Origin: Tyto alba
Taxonomy: Eukaryota > Chordata > Aves > Strigiformes > Tytonidae
Direction of reading: 5' to 3'
DNA length: 64,000 nucleotides
NCBI RefSeq assembly: GCF_018691265.1
Contig: NW_024881321.1
Coordinates: 20,189,698-20,253,697, forward strand
Below the pieces are notes generated by a model. That model was not told where the DNA came from. It searched no databases and saw only the letters and a program-made list of their open reading frames with translations. Within the stretch, counting starts at the first letter, position 1, and the number at the start of each line of letters is the position of its first letter. The position numbers and the translations under genes were made by a program. Shown in pieces: positions 50,038-58,616 of this stretch.

Positions 50038-50157
50038 GTATCCACCCCTTATTCCATATCATTTTATGTTATGCTCACGTTCCATATTTCTAATACATTA
50101 TTGTTATTTACAATCCTCTTCCTTGGTCAAAGACATATGCATACAAATGTCATTCCC
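50038..50157 (-). other. 3' internal tail of the ERVL provirus
   Basis: About 120 bp between the reverse-transcriptase fragment and the 3' LTR. It has several stops and no protein motif, and probably represents the untranslated 3' end of the provirus, joined directly to mid-pol by deletion. The exact join cannot be fixed without a full-length relative; it should lie within about 50100-50160. Confidence 0.6.
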
Positions 50158-50631
50158 CTATATAATGATGTCATCAACGTATTGTAAATGTTCTGGAGCT
50201 TCACCCTGTTCCAGTGCAGTGTGGATCAGTTCATGGCAAATAGTGGGACTGTGTTTCCACCCCTGGGGCAGTCTGTTCCAGGTGTATTGGCCACCCCTCC
50301 AGGTGAAAGCAAACTGTGGCCTGCATTCTGCTGCCAGAGGGATGGAGAAAAAGGCATTGGTGATATCAATTGTGGCATACCACTTGGCTGCCTTTGACTC
50401 CAATTCATACTGAAGCTGCAGCATGTCTGGCACAGCAGCACTTAACGGTGGTGTGACTTCATTCAGGCCCTGATAGTCCACTGTCAGTCTCCACTCTCCA
50501 TTAGACTTACGCACTGGCCATATGGGGCTGTTGAAGGGTGAGCGAGTCTTGCTAATCACCCCTTGGCTCTCTAGTTGATGAATCAGTTGGTGGATGGGAA
50601 CTACAGAGTGTCTGTTAGTGCAGTATTGCCA
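50158..50631 (-). pseudogene. ERVL reverse transcriptase, N-terminal half
   Basis: In the same frame as the protease, after a TGA at 50632-50634, the sequence carries typical retroviral reverse-transcriptase blocks: SPFNSPIWPVRK, RLTVDYQGLNEVTPPL, ATIDITNAFFSIPL, FAFTWRGGQYTWNRLPQG, SPTICHELI and the catalytic YVDD. It ends at a TAG (50158-50160) a few residues after YVDD. The remaining palm, thumb, connection, RNase H and integrase are absent. The catalytic Asp of ATIDI and both Asp of YVDD are kept, but the enzyme is truncated and cannot work. Confidence 0.92.
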
Positions 50632-51114
50632 TCAGTGCACAGTCATGGTAGCGATCGGCACCTGTTGCTCTTCAGCCTTCAGTAGTCCCACAGCAGAAGG
50701 ATCCTCTGAGAGCCCTGGCAGAGTGGACAGCTGTTTGATTTCTTCTGTTTCCAAGGCAGCTATACCAAAAACCCACCAGTACCCTTTTGGGTCCTTAAAA
50801 TACTCTCTCCAGAGATAATCTATTCCAAGAATACAGGGAGCTTCAGGGCCAGTCACAACAGGGTGCTTTTGCCACTCATTTCCAGTTAGGGTCACCTCAG
50901 CCTCCAACACAGTCAGCTGTTGAGAACCTCCTGTCACTCCTGAGATACAGATAGCCTCTGTTCCTTGGAAATTTGACGGCATCAGGGTGCACTGGGCACC
51001 AGTGTCCACCAAAGACTTATACTCCTGGGGATCCGATGTGCCAGGCCATCAAATCCACATGGTCCAGTAAACACGATTGTCCCTCTCCTCCACCTGGCTG
51101 GAGGCAGGGCCTCT
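50632..51114 (-). pseudogene. ERVL aspartic protease region
   Basis: Retroviral-type aspartic protease lying between gag and reverse transcriptase. The active-site block is LVDTGAQCTLMPS near 50975-51015, and the later ILGIDYL block lies near 50815-50835. It shares a reading frame with the end of gag and with reverse transcriptase, as expected for gag-pro-pol of this group. The frame is broken by TGA at 51049-51051, upstream of the active site, and by TGA at 50632-50634, which separates it from reverse transcriptase. The catalytic DTGA is intact. Confidence 0.88.
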
Positions 51115-52400
51115 TTAATGTTGCTCATAGTATCCATTGTTGATGAAGGGGTTAGTGCGGTCTGTGCGAACCTCGGTCTCATCCTGGTTACTCACTTCTT
51201 GTAAGTATGACTCAGAAGTTCTGCTCATAGGATCAGGAGCAAAGTCAATTCTTCTACGCTGTTTGGGTAACTGATTAGCTGAGACTGGAGCAGCACTTAT
51301 CCTGGAAGAACCGTGATTTGTAGCCATTCTTCCTTCCAACTCTCGAACCCGCTCTCTTAGAATGTAGGTAGGTTTCCCATCCCATTTCCTCCATGGTCGC
51401 GCAGGTAATACCATAGGTTCCCCCGTGGTGTATACCGTCTCGCTTGAGTAGGGAGTCGTTTGCTTCTGATAGCCGAGACCTTAGTCTGTGGAGGTGGAGA
51501 GTAGGACATGTCCTCTTTGAGTTGTCGGACTTCTTGTGACAGTTTCTCCACAGCCGCGACGATGGAAGAAGAGAGACTTTCTTTGTAGTGCCAGAGTCGG
51601 CGAGCCAAGTCATCCCTAGTTGGTCCCTCTTCGTCTCTCCAGTCAAATACTGCTAGTGCATTTGAATGTGATGATGGAGCACTCCGTATAAGCTTCCGCC
51701 ACATGGGCCGGGTGCATTGGATTTCATCGGGGTCTGTGGGTAGCTGCGCATCGTCTGGATCATAATAAACCATCTCCTGCACAGCCAGTTCCCTCAGGTA
51801 TTGGATACCTCTCTCCATGGCAGTCCACTTAGATGACATGTAAGATCTTCCTTGAAGGGATATCTGTCCCTCACGCCTGACAGTAGTCGTCTCCAAAGGC
51901 TGAGCATTTGTGTTTTTCTTCCAATAATCTTGTCAATACCTGCGTCCCTGGACAGGGATCCCAGTTGCCTGGCTTCTCTACCTTCTAATTCTACACTGTT
52001 GACACCACTATCCCAGCATCGGAGCAGCCAGGTAAGGAGGTGTTCACCTGGATGGCGGCTGAAATCCTTTCTCATGTCTTGTAGTTCACTCAGGGATAGA
52101 GATAGGGTGATTACCACTGGCTCTGCCTCCTCCTCCTGTTCTTGTGAGGGCCCTGGTTCACCATCATCTTTTACAATGCGAGGGGATTTTTTAGTGTATT
52201 TCTTCTTCTGTATGGGAGCAACTGATACTGTGGATTGATGCTCCAGTTCACCCACAGTACTTATCGTAGGGGTTGGATTGGCTGCAGTGTCTGTCACCTG
52301 AGCTGGAGTGGCTGCAGTGCCTGGTGGGGGTGTCAGAGTGGTTGCAGTGCCGGTTGTTTTGCTCTCAGATGCAGAGACGTCTTCCTTTTGAGGATACTGC
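51115..52400 (-). pseudogene. ERVL gag, broken by two frameshifts
   Basis: The gag polyprotein that would form the viral core, without zinc knuckles. The first part (52400 to about 51845) has a Thr/Pro-rich region, an acidic QEQEEEAEP patch and a capsid-like stretch (HPGEHLLTWLLRCWDSG). The second (about 51840 to 51390) includes RGIQYLRELAVQEMVYYD and a predicted coiled coil (VAAVEKLSQEVRQLKEDM). The third (about 51390 to 51115) is basic (KQRRR) and ends in NPFINNGYYEQH before a TAA at 51115-51117. Frameshifts lie near 51830-51850 and 51380-51400. The gag start codon is uncertain because the leader is deleted. Confidence 0.88.
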
Positions 52401-52430
52401 AGGAATTCTAGTCCAGCCCCAACCAGGACA
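52401..52430 (-). repeat. 30-bp remnant of the ERVL 5' LTR
   Basis: On the minus strand it reads TGTCCTGGTTGGGGCTGGAC then TAGAATTCC, matching the first 30 bases of the 3' LTR (50008-50037) with a few substitutions. Gag sequence follows directly. The remaining ~460 bp of LTR, the primer-binding site and the leader are gone, so the provirus has no 5' promoter. Confidence 0.9.
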
Positions 52431-52435
52431 CCCAC
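52431..52435. repeat. target-site duplication of the ERVL provirus, right copy
   Basis: CCCAC, paired with TCCAC at 49543-49547. A 5-bp duplication fits an ERVL-type integration. Confidence 0.75.
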
Positions 52436-52957
52436 TCCTTGCCCAGCCTGTATTTGTGCTTAGTATTGCCCTGACCCATGTGCAGGACCTTGCACTTGGC
52501 CTTATTGAACTTCATGAGGTTTGCACAGGCCCACCTCTCAATCCTGTCAGAGTCCCTCTGGATGGCATCCCTGCCCTCCAGCATGTCAAGCACACCACAC
52601 AGCTTGGTGTCATTGGAATACTTGCTGAGGGTGCACTCAATCTCACTGGATGTGTTGTCAACAAAGGTGTTAAACAATGCCAGTCCCAATACAAACCCCT
52701 GAGGAATGCCACTTGTCACTGCTTCTCACTTGGACATTGAACCACTGACTGCAACTCTTTGGGTGTGACCATCCAGCCAATTTCTTACCTACCAAGTGGG
52801 CCACCAGTCAAATCCATGTCTCTCAAATTTAGAGGCAGGGATGTCATGTGGGATGGTGTCAAATACTTTGCACAAGTTCAGGTAGATGACATCAGTTGTT
52901 CTTCCCTTATCCACCAGCGCTGCAACCCCATCATAGAAGGCCACAAATTTGTCAGTT
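52436..52957 (-). mobile_element. CR1 LINE, upstream part (right of the ERVL insertion)
   Basis: Continuation of the CR1 that starts at 48844. It encodes part of the reverse-transcriptase domain of ORF2 and ends, 5'-truncated, near GGCCACAAATTTGTCAG at 52957, before an AT-rich TATATATA stretch. Together the two CR1 pieces total about 1.23 kb. Confidence 0.93.
52436..52957 (-). pseudogene. CR1 ORF2 reverse-transcriptase fragment
   Basis: Minus-strand frame 52719 to 52436 reads TSGIPQGFVLGLALFNTFVD, then SSEIECTLSKYSNDTKLCG and DRIERWACANLMKFNKAKCK, the CR1 reverse-transcriptase region from the PQG block to the C-terminal side of the palm. The catalytic FADD-type box is changed to YSND, losing the first catalytic Asp. 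Upstream, 52740-52957 needs other frames, so it is degenerate. The open frame runs nine codons into the ERVL 5' LTR remnant, a chance fusion. Confidence 0.85.
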
Positions 52958-54390
52958 AATAAAAATATATATATATTTTTAATAATTGCTTACGATATTT
53001 TGCTAAAATGGAGTTTTGCTTCATGTATTCCATGTAGAAAGGACTACATTTACAAATACAACATTTAGAGAAGATAAAAGTGAAGATAAGATCAGAGGTT
53101 ATTTCTTAAGTGTCTTTAAGACATAAAAGGGGTGATCTTGACATCCTTCTTATGCCAGAAGTGCACTGCTCTTCAATGTGCAATCAGCTGCATCAGATTT
53201 ATTATCTACTGATAGTTAATATTATTTTAATGTTGATATTATTTTCAACCATATGCCCAAGCTGCTGTTCCACCAAACAGAGACTAGTGCTAGTGTAAAT
53301 GAAGTGCCTGAACTCCCCATTTTGGGGGCAGCGTAATTTCAGATGGGTTTAAGCAGCTCATGCAACAGCACATCTTCAGATGTATTCTTGAGAATGAACA
53401 TCAGTCCTGATGAAGTTCTCACTGACATTGGTGAAGTCAGTCCTGATTTGTAATTACAGATTTAAAGTACAAGTGTAATAATCTATCTTGGTTTACTGAT
53501 GTGATGTAAAACTGAATGTATCTTTTTTATTGCTCCTATATTGTTAAAGCTTCATCTACAGAGACGGAAATGGACTAGTCAAAGACATTTATCACAAAAG
53601 AGCTGTGTTTGTTAAATATGGTGTTGTAACTGCCCAGAGGCAGTTGCTTTTGATGCTTTACAGGAAACATATTTCTTAATGTGAATGTCCCTCATCAATC
53701 TGTATGTGCATAAACCTAAATGTTACCTCTCTTTTGGCTGCTTTTAAGTATTTCTCAAGCTGGCCACTGCATGTTACAATTACAAAATACTAGTAAACTA
53801 AACAGTAACAGGGAATTTTCCTAGGCATTGGAACACAGCAGTTTATTTTTTTACATTTTTATAACATTCCCTCTCTTGGTTTTGGCCAGGGCACCTTTCA
53901 AGTTGCCAGTCATTTCCCAGATTTAGGGATGGATATTCACACAGATTAGGGACCATTTCCAGTTGTCAGCCTGGTTATAACCACGATGTTTCAGATAGTA
54001 GGAGAATTTAACAGACCTGGGCAGTTCTGTGCTGGTGGACCTCAGAGCTAGAGAACATTTTGGTGCATGTTTAGTTATTGGTACAGATGTGGGAGGTAAC
54101 CAAATAGTAATGTTCTAGTATGTCAGGACACTGCTCTAGACTTGTATCAGGCTGATGGTTTTAGGTCTTAGGAAGCTATGTATTTATACGAATAACAAAC
54201 CCACTGGAGGGGGGATGTTGATGAGAGGTTACCATATCTGAAAAGATTGCTTTAAACAATGGGAGGTCTCAAAAAGATGGATTAAATAGTTCTGATGGAT
54301 TTTATGTTGTATTATCATTCTGAAATACTTAAAGGAAATACAGATGCAAAGGTGTAAGACTTTTTCATTGCCCTCAGTAAGTCTGTTCAC

Positions 54391-54470
54391 AAAAAAAAAA
54401 AAGAACTGCGTGGGGTGTGGGTTTTTTTTTGTTTTTTTTTTTTTTTTTGGGTGGATTTTTTTTTTTTTTT
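54391..54470 (+). repeat. A12 run followed by three T-runs
   Basis: Twelve A, then GAACTGCGTGGGG, then T-runs of about 9, 17 and 15 separated by G-containing spacers. The A and T runs could pair as a hairpin. Simple sequence. Confidence 0.75.
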
Positions 54471-54624
54471 CCTCCTGGAGGAACTCTAAAGGAACTACTC
54501 AACAAATTTGGTCCTAAAGTATGTGATACCTTTTCAGCTTAGTAAGTTACATATTGCCTGCTTTATTTGTAACAGCAGAAACCAACATTGACTATAGACA
54601 GTATTTTAAGAAAAACTGAAATTT

Positions 54625-54629
54625 TTCTT
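54625..54629. repeat. target-site duplication of the long solo LTR, left copy
   Basis: TTCTT, identical to 55698-55702. Perfect 5-bp duplication. Confidence 0.8.
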
Positions 54630-55697
54630 TGTCGTGGTTTAGGCCTGGTTGGCAGCCAACCACAATGCAGCAGCTCTCTCTCCCTTCCCCTCCGGCAATG
54701 AGAAGGGACAGAGAGCCAGGCTTGGGGTTCGAGATAGGACTAGGATGGGGAAAAATTCCCCTTTATGATCACAAGCAAAAGGCAGACTCGTTAGGCGAAG
54801 AAAAAAAGAACATACATTTATTACAGACACTAACAACACATAACAGAGTAGGACAGTGAGAAGCATTGCCACATCTTGAGAACACCTTCCCCCCACCCCT
54901 CTCTTCTTCCCGGGCTCAGCTCTGCTCCCGATCTCTACCTCCTCCCCCAGTGGCGCAGGGGCAGGGAATAGGGGGTGCAGTCAGCACTGCCACTTTCTTC
55001 ATCTTTGGTGAGGGGAGTGTCCAGAACTTGTTCCTCCTGCTCCATCGTGGTCCCCTTCTCACAGGAAACAGTCCTCCACAAACTTTCTCCGACATGAGTT
55101 CCTCCCATGGGCTGCAGCATTCCCCACACTGCTCCGTCATGGGTAACTAACTTTCTCCGACTGGATTCCCTCCCACAGCTGCAGCCCTTCCCGAGCTGCT
55201 CCGGCGTGGGACTCCCCCGCATGCTGCAATCCTTCCAGCGCTGAATTACAACAGTGGGGCTACCTTTTCCCAAGAGACCCCGGCCTTCTTCGGGCACAGA
55301 ACCCTGATCATGCAAGTAGAAGCCACAGGCCATAAATCAATGTCTGCTCCACCGTAGATCTTCATGGGTGGCAGGGGGGGCCGCCCTGCTGTCTCACCAC
55401 AGGATACAGGGGGGTCTCTTCTCTAGTACACCTTCCCCCTCCTTTCTTCCTCTGTTCCTCCACTGACCTTGGTGTTCATGCAGCTGCAGCAACTCCTCCT
55501 CACAAGTCCGACTGCCCGTCACCACGTCCCTTCTTAAATATGTTATCACAGAGGCGCAGCTGATTGGCTCAATTTTCCAAACAGAAGTGGAACTGACTTG
55601 GAGCTGGGGGAGCTTCGAGAAGCTTCTCACAGGGGGCTGCCCCAATATCCCCCTCCCCTGCCACTAAAAAACTCCACCACTCACTCAACCCAGGACA
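54630..55697 (-). mobile_element. solo LTR of an avian endogenous retrovirus, 1068 bp
   Basis: On the minus strand it begins TGTCCTGGGTTGAGTGAGTG and ends GGCCTAAACCACGACA, so it has TG...CA ends, and it is bounded by perfect TTCTT duplications. It contains a TATA-like ATATTTAAG (complement of about 55534-55542) close to its 5' end and AATAAA (complement of about 54817-54822) far downstream, implying a short U3 and an R region of roughly 700 bp. R holds diverged tandem repeats (see 55080-55245). No internal viral genes are present. It is longer than and different from the ERVL LTRs; a class II (ERVK-like) origin is possible, but I could not confirm the family. Confidence 0.9.
55080..55245 (-). 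repeat. diverged ~69-bp tandem repeats inside the LTR
   Basis: On the plus strand, AACTTTCTCCGACATGAG... (from about 55080) is repeated as AACTTTCTCCGACTGGAT... (from about 55149). Each copy is followed by CTCCCAY, GCTGCAGC, a GCTGCTCCG-type core and a CGTGGG/CATGGG end. A third partial unit follows from about 55210 (CATGCTGCAATCCTTCC). The plus-strand core CAGCTGCAGC and its variants recur. In the expected transcript these would be tandem structured segments in R. Confidence 0.75.
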
Positions 55698-55702
55698 TTC
55701 TT
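55698..55702. repeat. target-site duplication of the long solo LTR, right copy
   Basis: TTCTT, identical to 54625-54629. Confidence 0.8.
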
Positions 55703-58561
55703 TTTTCTAGATTCATAACTTTTTGCATTTTCTTATTGTTCTATGCAATCATAATCCTGTCACCTTTTAACAAAGCCTATTTGTTAATCATTGTATGTGA
55801 CTATAGCCCTTTCTCCATGTATACTGTCCTCCCCTGTTTACTGTAAAGGAGTGTTTCTTTTTTTTTTTTTTCTAAATTGACTAGGAAATACTGAGGAAGG
55901 AAGTTTTAAATGCTTTTTAATTGATGTTAAAAGGCAGCCTAATACAGGCCAGAAACTCTTTTTAAAGGAATCTACTTGTATGCTCTTCTGTCATCTTTGT
56001 CTTTAAATTTACAAAACCAGTGTCAACTGCTGGTATATTAATTCCTATTCATTTTCTGTGGAAAAATCAGATATTTTCCTTACAGATGTTTTTCAGAGAA
56101 GATGAGCTTGTGTGAAATTTGCAGAAACTCAAAAATAGAGTGACCTTAAAAACCAAAGGGTACCTAATATTTACTTCTTAAACTTATTATAGACTGGTTT
56201 ATTTTAGTTCATTTTGCTTATTACAAATACTTTAAACCACATATCAGATTGGTAGGCAATGAACAGTTACCAAAACTCATTTTGAAGAAAGAAGTGAGGA
56301 AGTTTGTGTCAATTTAAAAAAGACTTACGCAGTCTGTGTCTTGATAGTATTATTTTTATTCTCCAAAAGCAGGAACTATAATTTCAGAATGACTACTAAT
56401 CTAATCTGTATTCATTATGCCAAAGCTTTGTACAAATTCAAGTTAGAATTCTTCAAGTTAGAATACATCTCAGGAAACTGGCATTCATTAGCTGCATGCA
56501 CCAAGAACATGGCCCGGTATTGTTCATCTTTGTCTCTGAAAAGACTTCCTCGATTAGAATTTAGTGTAGGAACAATAGTCTGAGAACCAGAAAAAGGATT
56601 TCTGCAAACAGGATGGGTTCTCCAGATCATGATTTACATGTGATCCATGCTGATCAAACATATTCATGGCAATTTGGTTTTTCTTTGTACATTTGTGCAC
56701 CCTTTCTCTGCCTTAATAAATTTTCTAGGAAAATAAATCTGTAAGTAATCTATATTCCATGCTACAGTTCAAAGAATTCTACTTTAAAAGTTCAAGAAAA
56801 ACATATTTTTATTCTAAATACCAGTGTAATGCAGCATTATCATATGTGCCTGTTGGGTGACACCATAGGTAATACTAGCCTCACCTAGATTTTGCCATTT
56901 TAGTGTCACTGATTCTGGAGGAAATACCTCCTGGAGGAGATCCTGGGATTTCATGGAATGAAGAGCTTGGCTGAGTCAAGTACACTCTGACTAATTTCCT
57001 TGTCTGCTTTTAGCAAACCATAAGATTTGGCCAATAAATTGTCTCACTGTAAACATTTCCCAGAACTCTGTCTTCATCCAATTGTGTTTATATTCCAATA
57101 ATAAGGAAATAAAAGAATAACAGATGCTTAAGGCACAGCTTTTGATAGGAATAGAACAATGTACAACTAACACCATCATCTACCCCACCTGAAAAGTTGT
57201 CTGACACAGTAATAATAACCTATACACCAACAGGTCATTTGTAGGCTGTTTGTGCTCTTGTGCATTCTATACTGTGGAGCAGACAGAATAAAATAGAATG
57301 CCTGGAAGTAAGAGGAAAGAATCCGAGAGTTTGGTTGAATATCAAGGATAAGATTAATCAGCCATAATAACACTTCTGTTTAGATAACAAGAATTTCTTC
57401 CAAGGTTGTGAAATACCTGTGTAGCTCAGCAGCTGGAAAATGTTTTCAGATGCTTCCACATTATTTATATCCTGTGTTTGTAGGAAGAGAATTAATTTTC
57501 TTTGTCATTGGAAGCTTTCTAGAGAGTTTAAGGTTGTCTCGATATCACTGTCTCTTTGGGAGATCAAGATGTTAGAGAATTTACCTGCAAGTCATAAATG
57601 TTGTTCCTTTATGTGCTCAAATATTCATGCACCTTTATAGTCAACAGTTAAATTAAAAAATTAAAAAGAATAAAAGAAATGTGCGCATGAAACTCAAAAA
57701 CATACAAAATCTGCATTAAAAAATAACAGCTTTTATATGCCTAGGCATAGTTTTTAATGATTTTAATACATAGGGAATAAGAAGGCACCAAGATGGTAGT
57801 GCTACATCAATGCACACCAGAACTGTTTTTATTCTGTTGTCTTCTCTAAACAGAGTTTTTTCTGCCTGTATTGAAAACCTGAAGTGAAGTTCCAGTATCT
57901 CTTGCTAATTCAAAATGACTAAACTCTTAATAAGCACACTGTACTACCTACTCATTTTATTTTTGTTCTTCCATAAATTTACAAATCCAACTTAAAAATG
58001 ATTCCTCTTGATTTGTTATGTTGAAAATAAAGGTTGAACTTATTCTGGAACTTGGCAAACTGTCACTGAAGGTAGGCTGCTCTGTAAGGGACAGGAGTGG
58101 AGGGTGCTAGTACAGTCAGCCAGTGCCCATACCCATGTTACAGCAAGGCAAGCAGGACAGACTTAGAGACAGTGGCCAGGTCCAATGAAGAGTTCAGATC
58201 ATGAGGCAGCATCATGGTGATGAGACAGGCCTGAGGTCAAGCCAGGAATCAAGCTGGAATTTTTTCCATATGTTTACCAAATGTCATGGTTATCATTGTT
58301 ACAATTGCTGCTGCACTTCTTTGAGATGATGTCAGCGTTGTGTTAGGTAGGAAGACCCTTTGCTCTAAACCTATGGTCTGAACTAAAAATAAACAGAGAA
58401 TCTGTGGGAAGCAGGGAATAGTATTCTGCCCCTTTTCAGAACTATGAAGTGGAATTATGATCATGTGAATTATCTGTTGTTGCTCTTGGAGCCAGAGGTT
58501 CTGGAGTCAACATCCAATTCTTCAATGCAGTTACCCTTCCCTGGGTAGAAAATGTAATTTA

Positions 58562-58616
58562 TTTTTTTTTTTTACTATTATTTATTTATTTATTTATCTA
58601 TCTATTTATTTATTTT
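58562..58616 (+). repeat. T12, then (TATT/TATC)n microsatellite
   Basis: Twelve T, then about ten tetranucleotide units, mostly TTTA with two TCTA variants. Confidence 0.85.

Larger units (their letters stand above)
49548..52430 (-). mobile_element. deleted ERVL-type endogenous retrovirus inserted in a CR1
   Basis: This 2.88-kb minus-strand provirus runs, in its own 5' to 3' order, from a 30-bp 5' LTR remnant through gag, protease and the first half of reverse transcriptase to a 3' internal tail and a 490-bp 3' LTR. It belongs to the class III (ERVL-like) group, judged by the LTR, the gag order without zinc knuckles and the VDTGAQ and YVDD motifs. Two large deletions are evident: nearly all the 5' LTR plus leader, and the rest of pol (reverse-transcriptase end, RNase H, integrase). 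It cannot move by itself. It splits an older CR1 and is flanked by a 5-bp duplication with one mismatch. Confidence 0.93.
52960..54629. other. unique DNA between the nested repeat and the long solo LTR
   Basis: AT-rich unique sequence. It contains an A12 run (54391-54402) and three long T runs (54422-54470). No coding feature was recognised. Confidence 0.5.

Noticed and set aside
49937..50413. 158-codon plus-strand open frame across the LTR and RT
   Set aside because: Antisense to the ERVL 3' LTR and reverse transcriptase; a chance frame.
51852..52238. 128-codon plus-strand open frame
   Set aside because: It is the antisense shadow of the minus-strand ERVL gag.
52408..52435. CR1 reverse transcriptase apparently extended into the ERVL
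   Set aside because: Chance read-through at the insertion junction, not a real fusion gene.
54866..55333. Open frames of 94 and 132 codons on opposite strands
   Set aside because: They lie wholly inside the solo LTR and follow its GC-rich tandem repeats.
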